A stretch of DNA of 64,000 nucleotides from Helicobacter typhlonius (GCF_001460635.1 NZ_LN907858.1:1488001-1552000); one strand, 5' to 3'. Numbered from the stretch's first letter, positions 9,561 through 19,916 are shown. The notes: a model not told the origin generated them from the sequence alone. Translations and numbers: made by a program.

Positions 9561-10637
9561 TTATGAAAACTTTTTGTTTAAATGTCGAATATGCCACAAA
9601 AATATAACAAATAAGATTCCCATAGGGAGTAATAACCCTAATTCAGGGTAAATAAGCCCTGCTACGCTTAATTGCGAGAGGGAGAAAAATAACCCCCAAA
9701 TAGCCAAAGCCCCAATAATACACACAAAACTAATGAGCGTGAGATTCCCATAGCGAGGCAAGGAAGGGATATAATAAGCGATGATAGCAATACAAAGTGG
9801 CACAAAAAATGGAACAATAAGCAGTCCATACAAAATCGCTCGTATCTTGTCTGTGCTTACACCCTGCTTATGCGCGATGTGTAGCGAAGCAAGAGCATCA
9901 ATCAATGAAGCTATCGGTTTATCTTGCGCAATTGTCTCAAGCACCTTAGAGCTAAAACCTTGAAGCGTCTCTAACTCCTCGCTTACGCTCATTTGCAGTG
10001 GATTATCCCCCAAAGTAAGTGTTGGGGAAATACTCACACTTTTTGCATTTTTTAGAATCCACGTATTACTTTCAAAAAATGCCTCCTTGCTCTCGTGATA
10101 ACCAATCAGTCTATGTTCATTATCAAGCACGAAAATCTTAATACCCTCCGCCCTTGCCTCGCCATTAGAAAGGGGGTAGAGCTTACGCAAAAAAATGTAT
10201 TGATTGCCACTTTTAAGCAGAAGATTCTCGCGCACATTTTGTGTATTTTGGTAAATAATACCCTCCGCATATTCTTGCGCGTATGCAAACGAGGTGCTAT
10301 TGAGCCCAATAAATCCGGCGGTAAAAATGCTTGAAATAATAAGCAGTGGGAATAGAATCTGTAACTTAGAATAGCCTAAAGCCATAAGTGCCGTGAACTG
10401 AACGCTTTTAAGCAATGCCATATAGCAAATAATTGAGCAAAGCACGAGCGAAATCGGCAAGGTATAAGTGAGGGCATAGATGCCATCATAAAAGAGAAAA
10501 AGAATTAATAAATTTGCAGAATCTGGTAAGTCATCAATATATTTAAGCGTATCTATAGCGAGAAAAAACCCTTCCAATGCAAGAAAGATAATGAAAAAAT
10601 ATTTCAAATACTGCGCCCCGACAAAACGAAACATCAT
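9561..10637 (-). CDS. LptF/LptG-family LPS export permease
   Basis: A 358-residue permease of the YjgP/YjgQ family: N-terminal helices (YLKYFFIIFLALEGFFLAIDT..., TLPISLVLCSIICYMALLKS), a periplasmic beta domain in the middle (about residues 130-230), and three C-terminal helices. LptF and LptG form the inner-membrane channel of the LptB2FG ABC transporter that extracts lipopolysaccharide. The sequence does not decide between F and G with certainty, although G is favoured by my recollection that an LptG-type gene sits beside pth in H. pylori. Two adjacent ATG codons (10635 and 10632) are possible starts after AAGGAT. Confidence 0.8.
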   Translation of the reverse strand: MMFRFVGAQYLKYFFIIFLALEGFFLAIDTLKYIDDLPDSANLLILFLFYDGIYALTYTLPISLVLCSIICYMALLKSVQFTALMALGYSKLQILFPLLIISSIFTAGFIGLNSTSFAYAQEYAEGIIYQNTQNVRENLLLKSGNQYIFLRKLYPLSNGEARAEGIKIFVLDNEHRLIGYHESKEAFFESNTWILKNAKSVSISPTLTLGDNPLQMSVSEELETLQGFSSKVLETIAQDKPIASLIDALASLHIAHKQGVSTDKIRAILYGLLIVPFFVPLCIAIIAYYIPSLPRYGNLTLISFVCIIGALAIWGLFFSLSQLSVAGLIYPELGLLLPMGILFVIFLWHIRHLNKKFS

Positions 10638-10672
10638 ATATTATCCTTTTGAATCCACAAAATCACTTTCTC

Positions 10673-11284
10673 TCATCTTTTGCAATATGCTGATTCTATC
10701 TTGCTCTGCCTTAGCGTAAAGCGATTTTGTAAGATTGATAGAATCTGCTGTGTATTTTCTTGCGTAGTGTAAAAATACATAATGGCATCGCGCATACAGG
10801 GCATTGTGGCGCAAAGCTGTTTTTTTTCCTCCGCACTAAAATCACTTAGCACATAAGTTACAACATCTTGCTGTGTGTTTCTACCTATGCCAAAGCGCAA
10901 TCGCAGATAGTCCTCCCCCATAGCCTTATCAATGGATTTTAAGCCATTATGCCCGCCACTTGAGCCGCCGAGTTTGAATCTCACATCGCCAAAGGCAAGG
11001 TCTAAATCATCGTGTATTACTAAAATGCGTGTGATATTAAAATACCGAGCAAAAGGAGCGATAGACTCACCAGAGAGATTCATAAAAGTATGGGGCTTGA
11101 GAAAAAAGATTTTGTGAGAATCTATGTGTATGCTTCCAATTTGTGTGTTGAATTTTTTATCAAAGTTAAAGGTAAAACCTAATTCTTGAGATAAAAAATC
11201 AAGCACCATAAAACCGACATTATGCCGAGTGTTTTCGTATTTGGCACCCGGATTACCAAGCCCTGCAACAAGGAAGCAGGACAT
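10673..11284 (-). CDS. pth: peptidyl-tRNA hydrolase
   Basis: Hydrolyses peptidyl-tRNA released from stalled ribosomes. The catalytic His is in NTRHNVGF (about residue 21), with substrate-binding Asn residues in KPHTFMNLSG and GGHNGLKS, and the Asp in VIHDDLDLAFG. At 203 residues it is slightly longer than usual because of a C-terminal tail. The start codon overlaps the rplY stop by one base, so pth follows rplY in the same transcript; an LptG-like gene comes next. Confidence 0.96.
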   Translation of the reverse strand: MSCFLVAGLGNPGAKYENTRHNVGFMVLDFLSQELGFTFNFDKKFNTQIGSIHIDSHKIFFLKPHTFMNLSGESIAPFARYFNITRILVIHDDLDLAFGDVRFKLGGSSGGHNGLKSIDKAMGEDYLRLRFGIGRNTQQDVVTYVLSDFSAEEKKQLCATMPCMRDAIMYFYTTQENTQQILSILQNRFTLRQSKIESAYCKR

Positions 11285-11820
11285 TATTTCGCTTTGATAA
11301 CACCAACAACTGCCACTGATGGACGATTGATAACGCTAACACCTTCAATTTGTGGCAAATCACGCACAAGAATAGAATCCCCCACATCTAAGTTACTCAC
11401 ATCAATCTCATAAGTATTTGGGAGTTTTTCAGGAATGCATTTCACGCTAATGCGCTTTGTTGAAATAAAAAGCACACCCTTATTTTTCAAGCCCTTCGCG
11501 CTTCCTTTAGTGCACACAGGCACTTTAAACTTACAAGTCACGCCTTTTTGTGCTAAAAGCAAATCCACGTGAATAATAGTATTCGTTACAGGATCTTTTT
11601 GATATTCTTGAATCACCACATCTAAGGTTTTCCCACCGACTTTTACAGGGAAAATCAAAGTGCTTTTATGCTTGACTTCCTTGATAAAGTCATTAATCTT
11701 AAAGGCGCAGTGAATATTCTCCTGTCCTTTGCCATAGATGTTTGCAATTAGATAACCATCATTCCTCAAGGCTTTTGCCTCTGATTTTGAAATACTCTTT
11801 CTAATTTGTCCTTCTAACAT
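11284..11820 (-). CDS. rplY: 50S ribosomal protein L25/Ctc form (bL25)
   Basis: 5S rRNA-binding ribosomal protein, 178 residues. This is the long CTC form, with an N-terminal L25 domain ([31 protein letters not shown]...) and a C-terminal TL5-type beta domain (about 95-178, including [29 protein letters not shown]). It heads the rplY-pth-lptG-like run; the rplY-pth pairing is common in bacteria. Confidence 0.95.
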   Translation of the reverse strand: MLEGQIRKSISKSEAKALRNDGYLIANIYGKGQENIHCAFKINDFIKEVKHKSTLIFPVKVGGKTLDVVIQEYQKDPVTNTIIHVDLLLAQKGVTCKFKVPVCTKGSAKGLKNKGVLFISTKRISVKCIPEKLPNTYEIDVSNLDVGDSILVRDLPQIEGVSVINRPSVAVVGVIKAK

Positions 11821-11884
11821 TTCTGTATCCTTTATGAAAATTTAAGGGCGACATTATAGCCAAAAACCCTTAAATACACTTGAG

Positions 11885-13168
11885 TTAATCTCCTATATAT
11901 ACTTGTCTTGGTCGTGTAATTCTCGTTGCAGGATCTTTGATGTGCTCCAAGAGCTGTGCGCACCAGCCGGGCATTCGTCCAATAACAAAAATTGGGGTAA
12001 AGAGTGATACAGGAATCTTAAGTGCAGATAAAATAATGCCCGAGTAGAAATCAACATTTGGGTAAAGATTTCTTTCTACAAAGTAGCTATCGCTTAGTGC
12101 TACTTCCTCGACTTTATGTGCCAAATCGCTTAGTCGCGAATCCATTTTAATGCCTCTCTTATCCAAATCATCTTTAAGCTTCTTTAGAATCTTCGCGCGT
12201 GGGTCGTAGTTTTTATACACACGATGCCCAAAGCCCATAAGCCTAAATGGATCATTCTTATCTTTTGCTTTAGCGATAAACTTATCAACATTTTTTGCAT
12301 CACCGATTTCATTGAGCATATCAAGCACTTTTTCGTTTGCCCCGCCGTGCGCAGCACCCCACAATGCATTAATCCCCGCGCTCAAAGCAGCATAAGGATG
12401 TGCGCCAGTGGAAGCGACATTACGAACAGTCGTTGTAGAAGCATTTTGCCCGTGGTCAGCGTGAAGAATAAAAATCTTATCTAAAGCCTCAACTTCCAAA
12501 GGTGTAATTTCCAATTCACCCTTAATTGTTTGTTTCATCTTGCCACCCGGATATGCGCGGAGCATATAGAGGAAATTCTCCACATAGCCTCGCGCCACAT
12601 CAGGATAAATATATGGAATCCCCAAAGAATGGCGATAGGCAAAAGCTACAAGTGTGGTAATCTTCGCAATGGCGCGTCTTGCCATTACTTGTCGATCTTC
12701 CTCATTTGTCATATCTAAATGATGAAAATGGAAAGTCGAAAGTGCAGAGAGAGAAGCAGAGAGATTTGCCATAGGGTGCGCTGTATCTGGGAAAGCCTTA
12801 AAGATATTAATAAGTCCCTCGTGCAAGAAACTGCGGTGCATTAGCTCAAGCTCAAACTCCTTAGATTCGGTCTCGTTTTTTGGTACTTCATTTGTGATGA
12901 GTAGCCTACACACATCGGTAAAGCGATACTTCTCCACAAGCTCTGTTATTGGCTTACCTTTATAGAGGAGCTCACCCTCTTTGCCATTAATATAGCTAAT
13001 AGTCGATTTACACCCGGCTGTGCTGCCATAGCCCGGATCATAAGAAAAAATATTCGTGCGCTCAAAGAGTTTAGAAAAATCTACCGCTTTTGGTCCTCTA
13101 TTGCAGTCAATAAGGTCGAAATCAAAGCTTTCTTTTGTTTCATTATTTGTTAATGTGATAGTCGCCAT
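11885..13168 (-). CDS. gltA: citrate synthase
   Basis: Type II citrate synthase (427 residues) condenses acetyl-CoA with oxaloacetate. Active-site features are the His in [11 protein letters not shown], the His in [28 protein letters not shown], and the catalytic Asp in PNVDFYSGI. The N-terminal domain characteristic of the hexameric bacterial type is present. It is preceded by AAGGAG at a normal distance and stands alone with about 200 bases of AT-rich upstream sequence. Confidence 0.97.
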   Translation of the reverse strand: MATITLTNNETKESFDFDLIDCNRGPKAVDFSKLFERTNIFSYDPGYGSTAGCKSTISYINGKEGELLYKGKPITELVEKYRFTDVCRLLITNEVPKNETESKEFELELMHRSFLHEGLINIFKAFPDTAHPMANLSASLSALSTFHFHHLDMTNEEDRQVMARRAIAKITTLVAFAYRHSLGIPYIYPDVARGYVENFLYMLRAYPGGKMKQTIKGELEITPLEVEALDKIFILHADHGQNASTTTVRNVASTGAHPYAALSAGINALWGAAHGGANEKVLDMLNEIGDAKNVDKFIAKAKDKNDPFRLMGFGHRVYKNYDPRAKILKKLKDDLDKRGIKMDSRLSDLAHKVEEVALSDSYFVERNLYPNVDFYSGIILSALKIPVSLFTPIFVIGRMPGWCAQLLEHIKDPATRITRPRQVYIGD

Positions 13169-13376
13169 ACTTACTCCTTAAAATGTGATTTGCACCTGAT
13201 TATTACACATTTTTTTTGCTAAAGTCAAAAAAAAATTAAATTTACGCACAAAATTCACTTAAAATGTGCTAAATGATACATTTATGCGATTTTGTAATAA
13301 ATGTTTAAGAGATTGTAAATGTTTTTATGTATTATTGTCGATTGCAGATGAGATTCGCGGATTCTAAGGAGGTTTT

Positions 13377-13915
13377 ATGTTAAACATCACGCTAACAGAC
13401 AAAGACAGAAAAGAACTTGCACCACTACTTGGCACTTCGGCAGCTGAACGCGCATTAATGCCCGAGGAAACACTAAAAAAGCTTAAAGCTTTAGAAAAAG
13501 AACAGCAAGATGGTCCTTTTGAAGATCTTGACAAAATGATTAATGAATCTATTTCTGCGGTAAAGACTAAAAAAATCCAAAAGAAACTCGTCCTTACAGA
13601 TAAAGATAGAGAGGAGCTAGCACCGCTGCTTAATATATCTCAAGCAGAGCGCAAACTGATGCCAAAAGAAACACTAAAAAGCTTGAAATATTCGAGCAGG
13701 AGCAAGAAAATCCAAATTTCAAGGATTTAGAGGACATCATCAAAGAATCTATGTCTCTTGTGGAAGCCTTCGTGCCAAACACCCTTTACAAAGAGCTTAC
13801 GCGCAGGAGCAAGAAAGATTATCTATGGTGGGAGACAAATTATCGCATTTTTCTCGCACAGCGCAAGGCACAGCGCGCGCGTCATAGAGCTAAAATGGAT
13901 AAAAAACAAAAGTAG
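13377..13915 (+). pseudogene. two-repeat charged protein of unknown function, frameshifted at an A tract
   Basis: A strong AAGGAGG site precedes the ATG. The protein has two tandem modules: LTDKDRKELAPLLGTSAAERALMPEETLKKL and LTDKDREELAPLLNISQAERKLMPKETLK. In the first module CTAAAAAAGCTT has six A; in the second the same place has five (13676-13680), so the frame leaves the repeat and stops at about 13728. The next frame restores the expected sequence (KLEIFEQEQENPNFKDLEDIIKES) and runs to TAG at 13913-13915 with a basic tail. The intact protein would be about 179 residues. No family is recognised. Both a real mutation and a homopolymer sequencing error are possible. Confidence 0.7.
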
Positions 13916-14060
13916 TTTTCGCTTCTTGACATAAATTTAGAATATTTTGTTGAATCTCTACCTTTGCACCTCGCAATGGTTAGTTTCTATATAAGAAATA
14001 CTTCAGTAGGATTAGTTTCAACGCATATATGGACGTGAGGCACCGCAAAGAAAGCGCAAA

Positions 14061-14495
14061 ATGAGTGAAAAAATAAATTACAATCCTAATAGATATGTGT
14101 GCGAGGATATATCTCGTGCCATTAGCTTTTACATACACAATCTATACGCGATAGTGGGCTATGGAGCAAATGGTGCAGAATATCGAATACAAAGCAATAG
14201 GGAAAAAATACAGATTCAAAGTGTAAGTGAGGCACTGCAATGTGCTAAGAATACACTTCAAGCGCGAAAGAGGCTTAACCAACTCGTGCTTATTGCTCCA
14301 CCACCTTGCATTTTAGAATTGGAGCAATTTTTGCATTTTTTGGATTCTCAAGGTGTAAAAATCGATATATACATAGGCGAAAAAGAGTGTCAATCAATGG
14401 CAATCTTAGAATCTTTATGCGCTTGTAGCGTGGTGAGATTCTACAAAAATACTTCTTTTACTCATTGTATTTCTAACATTAAGCACAGCCATTAA
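14061..14495 (+). CDS. hypothetical protein
   Basis: 144 residues, with no family I recognise. A mostly alpha/beta sequence with a hydrophobic strand NQLVLIAPPPCILELEQFLHFLD followed by VKIDIYIGEKECQS suggests a small nucleotide- or sugar-binding-like fold, but no motif supports a function. There is no signal peptide. The ribosome site is weak. It lies alone between the repeat-protein pseudogene and a lipoprotein gene. Confidence 0.6.
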   Translation: MSEKINYNPNRYVCEDISRAISFYIHNLYAIVGYGANGAEYRIQSNREKIQIQSVSEALQCAKNTLQARKRLNQLVLIAPPPCILELEQFLHFLDSQGVKIDIYIGEKECQSMAILESLCACSVVRFYKNTSFTHCISNIKHSH

Positions 14496-14730
14496 AAAGT
14501 ATTAAACATAAAAGACAACAAGCACGAGGACGAGAATCTTGGGATTAAAAATCTCGCACACTTTTTACGACTTGTGGCATTGTGAGGTATTATAAATATT
14601 GTAAATTTATGCAACAACTTAAGGAAAAATTCTACTTTTCTTCTTTTATCTTTTAAGATTCAGCCAAACAAAAAAAAATAGAATGCCATTTTGCAAACTA
14701 ATTTGCAAATAATTTTTACAAGGAGTTTGT

Positions 14731-15138
14731 ATGATAAAAAGTGCAAAATGGATTGTTATTGTGGCGATTTTGATGTTAGGATTTGGAGGGTGCGCGACGA
14801 TTTCAAATCAAACAAAACAAAGAGTAGCTATTACAACAAGTAATGGTCAAGTTGTTGTTGCTACGATTAATGGAGTAAAGGTAAATCTACCCGGTGAAGT
14901 GAAAATATCTCGTGCCAAAGGTGCTGTCGTAGAAGTGCGTGGGCAGGATAATTCTTGCTATGAAAGCACACAACTTGTCATTGCTGGTAAAAATAAAATG
15001 AGCGGTTGGTTCTGGGGTAATATTCTTTGGGGTGGGACGACAGGCTCTACCACAGATGCTATTACAGGTGGTATGTGGAGTTATAGCAATCCTAACTTTA
15101 TCGTGCCTGTGGAGAAAAAAGCAAATTGTAAAAGCTAA
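14731..15138 (+). CDS. small outer-membrane-type lipoprotein of unknown function
   Basis: 135 residues with a clear lipoprotein signal peptide: IKSAKWIVIVAILMLGFGG before Cys 21 (lipobox GFGGC). The mature part has short beta-like segments (QRVAITTSNGQVVVATINGVKVNLPGEVKISRAKGAVVEVRGQ) and a Gly/Trp-rich stretch SGWFWGNILWGGTTGSTTDAITGGMW, which resembles the glycine-zipper-like ends of small envelope lipoproteins. AAGGAG lies 7 bases upstream. The DUF4105 gene follows after 23 bases, so the two are probably co-transcribed and both act in the envelope. Confidence 0.7.
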   Translation: MIKSAKWIVIVAILMLGFGGCATISNQTKQRVAITTSNGQVVVATINGVKVNLPGEVKISRAKGAVVEVRGQDNSCYESTQLVIAGKNKMSGWFWGNILWGGTTGSTTDAITGGMWSYSNPNFIVPVEKKANCKS

Positions 15139-15161
15139 ATTTGCTTTTTTGCTTATGTAAA

Positions 15162-16859
15162 ATGGTAGCGAGAATCTTATTATTTTTGCTACTTATTTTT
15201 ATCCCACAATATGCTTTTGGACTCAACCCTTTAGATTCTAAACATGATTCTAAAGGGTACTCAACCCACACACAAGATTCTTATTCGCTTCATTCTATTG
15301 CTTCGCTTTCTCAGTGGAAAAGGCTTTTACATTATCGCGGTAAAACATCGCTTATAAGGCAGGATTCTGGATTTTTTCTCTCTCCACTGGGTGCGATAAA
15401 TCCCCAAGCCGAGCTTCTTTCAACACTTCAGGCATTTGGCATTGATGTAGAATCTGCTCATACAAACACAACAAATACTTCATCTTTTTTATGTTCTTAT
15501 CCTGCAAGAGCAATGTTTTTATCGCGGTTTTTTCCACAATTAAAAGAGATGATTAAAACAACGCATTGTGCGGAATATGAAGAGTTCTTGGAGATTGTGC
15601 CAAGCGATAGAATTTCACTCATTTTTGCTGCGGAGAGTGATATTTATCCCGGTTCGGCTATGGGGCATATTTTTCTAGCTTTAGAGGGGGAAGCAAAGGC
15701 GGATTTACACAAAACATTTAAGGGGAGAAGTGATTTACACATACAAAAAGGGCAGTATTTGGGCTATTCATTAAGCTTTTTTGCTAATGCAGAGCTTGGG
15801 CTTAATCCTATTATGTATATTCGGGCATTAATGGGGAATCTTGGCGGTATTTATGCGTTGCAACCACTTGATAATAATACATTTGAATATCTTGAAAATG
15901 AAAAGCGGAGTTTATGGAAGTTGGGGTTAAAGCTAGATTTAGATTCTAAGGCATTGCTTTTGGCACATTTATGGGAGCTTAAAGATATTCCTGTGGAATA
16001 TTCTTTTATCACGCATAACTGCAATGATGCCCTAAAAAGTGTGTTAAGTGTGGCAAATGAGGCATTTGACACACAAAAGTTAAAACCATATCAAACGCCT
16101 ATGGAGTATCTTAAGAGCTTGGAAAATGTTGGGCTTTTAGAAAGTTTAAGCGTGGAGATTCCACAGGATAAAAAAGCTTTTAGCGATAAATATGGTCATA
16201 ATAAAATCTTAAAAGTGCGTGATAGTGCAAAATTTTCATTAGGCTATGAAAATAGAGCTGGTCATTCAATGATGAGCGTGTATTTTTCGCCTATTTATGC
16301 TGATATAACAAATGCAAATAACGCCTACAAAGAGTTGATAGAATCTCGTCTTATGAGTATAAAGGGCTATGTGAATCTTGAGAATGCCTCCATTTTTATT
16401 GATAAGATAGAAGCATTGCATTTATTTTCGGTTGCAGATTCATACCGCACAAAGAGCTTATCAAAATATATCAATTTGAGTTTTGAAAATCCATTTGATG
16501 AAATCACACATACACGCTTAAAGCCTAAGCTTTCATTTGGAGCCGGGTTTGGTAGCTATGTGGGTAATTTGAGTGTGTATCTTTTACCGCTTGTGGGATA
16601 TGACTATGTGAAAAATCATAACGCATTTGTAGATATACATTTTGGGATTGTGGGGAGATTTGAGAAGCTAAGGCTTATTGGCAATTATGATTATTTTATA
16701 GATATTACCAATCAAAGGGGCTATACACAGCAAGCAAGCGGCTTTGTGGGGTTTAATGTTTATAAGCAGTGGGATTTTTACGCACAAATACAATGGAGGG
16801 ATACTTTTAAATATGGTGATTATGTGAGTTGGCAAAGCGGTATTAGTGTGAATTTTTAA
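15162..16859 (+). CDS. DUF4105 (Lnb-type) periplasmic protein with C-terminal beta-rich domain
   Basis: 565 residues. A signal peptide (ARILLFLLLIFIPQYAFG) is followed by a domain at about 120-320 with ESDIYPGSAMGHIFLALEG and YSFITHNCNDALKSVL. These His and Cys motifs are those of the DUF4105/Lnb N-terminal domain, thought to be a papain-like hydrolase fold. The last about 180 residues alternate as amphipathic strands ending in F, like an outer-membrane barrel. The start is ATG 15162, since the upstream in-frame TTG would put polar residues before the signal. It follows the small lipoprotein gene and converges on the EI24 gene with a 17-base overlap. Substrate unknown. Confidence 0.75.
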   Translation: MVARILLFLLLIFIPQYAFGLNPLDSKHDSKGYSTHTQDSYSLHSIASLSQWKRLLHYRGKTSLIRQDSGFFLSPLGAINPQAELLSTLQAFGIDVESAHTNTTNTSSFLCSYPARAMFLSRFFPQLKEMIKTTHCAEYEEFLEIVPSDRISLIFAAESDIYPGSAMGHIFLALEGEAKADLHKTFKGRSDLHIQKGQYLGYSLSFFANAELGLNPIMYIRALMGNLGGIYALQPLDNNTFEYLENEKRSLWKLGLKLDLDSKALLLAHLWELKDIPVEYSFITHNCNDALKSVLSVANEAFDTQKLKPYQTPMEYLKSLENVGLLESLSVEIPQDKKAFSDKYGHNKILKVRDSAKFSLGYENRAGHSMMSVYFSPIYADITNANNAYKELIESRLMSIKGYVNLENASIFIDKIEALHLFSVADSYRTKSLSKYINLSFENPFDEITHTRLKPKLSFGAGFGSYVGNLSVYLLPLVGYDYVKNHNAFVDIHFGIVGRFEKLRLIGNYDYFIDITNQRGYTQQASGFVGFNVYKQWDFYAQIQWRDTFKYGDYVSWQSGISVNF

Positions 16860-17583
16860 CACTTTGTATTTCATCAAGCCTTGTGAAAAAATAATGCGTG
16901 ATAAGCAGAATCTGCAGTGGCATAAGGAAAAAATTAAGAAATGGCACAAAGCTAAAAAGATAGGCTAAAAGTGCATAAGCGTGGTTTTTGAGCACTTGAG
17001 TGTGAATGAGAATCTGCCACTGCTCTCGCTGCATACTTGAGCTGCCTACATCAAAAAAAGTCATTTTTTTAAAAAATATATACCACACCACAAAAAGCGC
17101 GAAAGAGCCGAGCAGTGAGCCAAAAAATGGAATGAGATACAAAAGCAATGAGAGCAGTGCCAAGAATCCAAGGAGGAGAAAGGTTTTCACAAAAATAAGC
17201 AGACATTCAAGGAATGAGCCAAATTGCGCTTTTGGCAGATGAGGGAAGTCTTTTTGCCGCACATATTCTACGATAAAGGGCGTATAAAATAAAGAAAAAA
17301 AGACATTGGTAAGCAAAATCAGCACGACAAACACAAACCCAAAGAGTGCATAAAGCGCAAAAGAAACACAAAATCGAATAATGCTCCCTATGATTCCGCC
17401 CATATCAAGCCAATCAGGCAAAAAGCCTACAAATAAGCTTGAGAGGTAAGCAAATATTTCATCGCCTAGCGCATAAAACACGCTCCCCCATAAAAGAATC
17501 CCAAAGAATGCAGGTAAGAGCGTGAGTGTTAAGATTCTAGGCGAGAAAAAATCTTTTATGCTTTTGCTAAGAATATTCAACAT
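16843..17583 (-). CDS. EI24/CysZ-family membrane protein
   Basis: 246 residues with about four to five long hydrophobic helices (LTLLPAFFGILLWGSVFYALG, IIRFCVSFALYALFGFVFVVLILLTNVFFSLFYTPFIVEYV, TFLLLGFLALLSLLLYLIPFFGSLLGSFALFVVWYIFF). The pattern and the FYTPF-x-VEYV segment fit the EI24 domain family, whose best-known bacterial member is the sulfate permease CysZ. Sulfate transport is not shown by anything nearby. It is 18 bases downstream of flgK on the same strand. Confidence 0.7.
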   Translation of the reverse strand: MLNILSKSIKDFFSPRILTLTLLPAFFGILLWGSVFYALGDEIFAYLSSLFVGFLPDWLDMGGIIGSIIRFCVSFALYALFGFVFVVLILLTNVFFSLFYTPFIVEYVRQKDFPHLPKAQFGSFLECLLIFVKTFLLLGFLALLSLLLYLIPFFGSLLGSFALFVVWYIFFKKMTFFDVGSSSMQREQWQILIHTQVLKNHAYALLAYLFSFVPFLNFFLMPLQILLITHYFFTRLDEIQSVKNSH

Positions 17584-17601
17584 AATTGAGAATCTTGGAA
17601 T

Positions 17602-19422
17602 TTATTGCTTAATGCCAAGTAGCGTTTCTATCATTCTATCAATAGTCGTAATGACTTTGGCATTTGCCGCGTAGCCGCCTTGAAATTTAATAAGATTCAC
17701 CATTTCTTCATCAAGGCTCACTTGTGAAATCGCTAAATGTTCCTTTTTGACAGCAGAAAGCACAGAATCTTTTGTCTCTTTTGTGCGTTGTGTAGCTTCA
17801 GTTTGGTTTGCCACACGTCCAGAGAGATATTGATAAAATTCAGAAATACGCATTTGCTTTGTCTCAAATTTATTCATATAAAAATCCACATCATCGTATT
17901 GGAGCTGCTGCATCATATTTGCTACTTCAAAATTTCCATTCACGGGGGCAAGCCACGGGCGTATGAGCGTGGCATCTTTGGCATATTCATAATTAAGCGT
18001 GATATTGTGTGCGCTATCGCCCTCGAAAAACTTATTCAAACCAAATGCACCTGTAAAATTTGTCCCATTATCTTGTATGGCGACATAAAGCCCTTGTGAA
18101 GGATTCTTAGCAATGATATTAAACTCTTGAGATCCATTATCATAATATGCGCGAAAATAGTCGTCAATATCGTTTAGAGCGTTGTTGTCCTTATTGTCAT
18201 CGTCATTTCCATTGATAGCACGAACAACATCATTCATTGTTGTGATTTCATCGATTTTAATTGTTTTGCGCCCTATTTCATTGCCCTGCATATTATACAC
18301 GACCACATCAAAGCTACCCGTTTTAATATTATAGTTACTATCAACAAGCGCATTAAGACTCCATACATCAAGTTTATCGCTACGAATCTGTGTTGTCGCA
18401 CTTTGAGAGTAGATAGCATTTGTAGCCTCGATAAACCCTTTTGCAAAAATATCCAAATGATTGATATAGTCTTGAATCTTTCCTACCCGTGTGCCTCCAG
18501 CTCCGGAATTATAAAGTGAGATAAGCGAACCTGCTTTGCCCTGCACGATTTTGTCAGTAATTTCAACAGTCTTAAAATCATCACCTTGAAAATATATGCG
18601 ATTAAGGTTGAGGTGATTATCATCTTTTTTGAGCACGATTGGGTGGAACATCGCACCATCAACGATATTAAAACCAAAGCCGATATTCAGCACATACTCA
18701 TCATCAAAGTCCGCTAGTTTTGGGTGGATAGAAGCATTAGAATCCAAATGATTCTTAAAGACATTCGCACCAACGAGCGTTTGAAGATTGTATTCTAGTT
18801 CATCGCGTCTATCGCGTAATTCATTAGCTTGTTTGAGTTCGCGCTGGTCTTCCATTTCCTTGAGCTTAGCATTGATATGGGCGATTTCTTTTGCAAGACG
18901 ATTGACTTCATTTATCGTTACTTCAAGCTCTTCACTCGCCTTTTGTTGCAATCTCACGAGTCTAAAGCGCGTATCTTGTATGTTCCTACTAAGCACCTGC
19001 GCATTTTTAGCTAAAACTTGCTTTTGAGCGGGATCTACAGAGTTTTTTGCTAAATCTTTCCACGCATTAAAATACTCCTCTAAGTCGTTATAAATACCTA
19101 CGCCATCGACTTCGGGAAAAAATGCGGAAGCCTCACGCAAAGTCGTAAAATGTGTATCATAATACTGCGCTTCTTCAGCTGCCTTGCGATAACGTGTAAA
19201 GACAAATTCATCGTGGATTCTCTGTATAGTCTCGGTGCTCACACCTCTGCCGAGATTGTAATCTTGATAATAAAGCGGACGTTCAGGGCGCACAAGCACA
19301 CGCTGACGACTATAAAATTCATCACTCGCATTTGCAATGTTATTGCCTGTTACATCAACCATAAGTTGATGTGCTTGCAAACCTGTGTAAGAGGTATTAA
19401 GAGATGAAAGGATACCGCCCAT
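17602..19422 (-). CDS. flgK: flagellar hook-filament junction protein FlgK
   Basis: 606 residues. The N-terminal hook-associated domain is GGILSSLNTSYTGLQAHQLMVDVTGNNIANASDEFYSRQRV, with the classic ANA motif, and the C-terminus DEEMVNLIKFQGGYAANAKVITTIDRMIETLLGI forms the matching helix that packs in the filament core. The frame is open upstream, but the ATG at 19420-19422 is followed at once by the conserved start and has AAGGTG ahead. It is 8 bases after the FlgN-like chaperone gene, so the export chaperone and its client are co-expressed. Confidence 0.95.
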   Translation of the reverse strand: MGGILSSLNTSYTGLQAHQLMVDVTGNNIANASDEFYSRQRVLVRPERPLYYQDYNLGRGVSTETIQRIHDEFVFTRYRKAAEEAQYYDTHFTTLREASAFFPEVDGVGIYNDLEEYFNAWKDLAKNSVDPAQKQVLAKNAQVLSRNIQDTRFRLVRLQQKASEELEVTINEVNRLAKEIAHINAKLKEMEDQRELKQANELRDRRDELEYNLQTLVGANVFKNHLDSNASIHPKLADFDDEYVLNIGFGFNIVDGAMFHPIVLKKDDNHLNLNRIYFQGDDFKTVEITDKIVQGKAGSLISLYNSGAGGTRVGKIQDYINHLDIFAKGFIEATNAIYSQSATTQIRSDKLDVWSLNALVDSNYNIKTGSFDVVVYNMQGNEIGRKTIKIDEITTMNDVVRAINGNDDDNKDNNALNDIDDYFRAYYDNGSQEFNIIAKNPSQGLYVAIQDNGTNFTGAFGLNKFFEGDSAHNITLNYEYAKDATLIRPWLAPVNGNFEVANMMQQLQYDDVDFYMNKFETKQMRISEFYQYLSGRVANQTEATQRTKETKDSVLSAVKKEHLAISQVSLDEEMVNLIKFQGGYAANAKVITTIDRMIETLLGIKQ

Positions 19423-19430
19423 ACTGCACC

Positions 19431-19856
19431 TTATGCTTGAATTTTGAGTAAATGACTTTGCGCACACGCATCGCCATAGCCGTTGCTTTCGTGCGGGACA
19501 ATGCGCTTCATTAGGGAATTATAAAACTCTGCCACCGCAAAAACACTTCTTGCGTAATTGGCATTAAGTATTTTTAGCTCACTCAATGCGCCACGCATAG
19601 AATCGAGTAAATCACTTGTTTCATCATCAAGCAAATCTTTGAGGGATTTATTTGGATTCTTATTGCAGAGTAAAAGCATTTCTTGGTGGATAAGGGATTT
19701 TTTCTCCTCAAATGCCTTTACCAATGTATCTTTTTTATCAAGTCGCCCAAAAATTGCCTCGTGATTCGCACTCTGTATATCGGTATTATCAAGCTGTGTA
19801 AGCTCTATGATAGCCTTTAAATCAGCTATTGCACCATTAATGTAAGTATGTAGCAT
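19431..19856 (-). CDS. flgN: FlgN-like flagellar export chaperone
   Basis: 141 residues, almost all helical, with long coiled-coil segments (YINGAIADLKAIIELTQLDNTDIQSANHEAIFGRLDKKDTLVKAFEEKKSLIHQEM). FlgN-type proteins bind the C-termini of FlgK and FlgL and carry them to the export gate. They diverge strongly in sequence, so the call rests on size, helical content and position directly before flgK and after flgM. ATG at 19854-19856 is preceded by AGGAT. Confidence 0.7.
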   Translation of the reverse strand: MLHTYINGAIADLKAIIELTQLDNTDIQSANHEAIFGRLDKKDTLVKAFEEKKSLIHQEMLLLCNKNPNKSLKDLLDDETSDLLDSMRGALSELKILNANYARSVFAVAEFYNSLMKRIVPHESNGYGDACAQSHLLKIQA

Positions 19857-19916
19857 AACCAAATCCTATATGCTCCACTCCCACAATAATGACACTTGTG
19901 TTAATGGAGGAATTTC

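Noticed and set aside
19857-19916. Sigma-54 promoter between flgM and the FlgN-like gene
   Set aside because: No GG-N10-GC pattern with the expected flanks was found in the gap.
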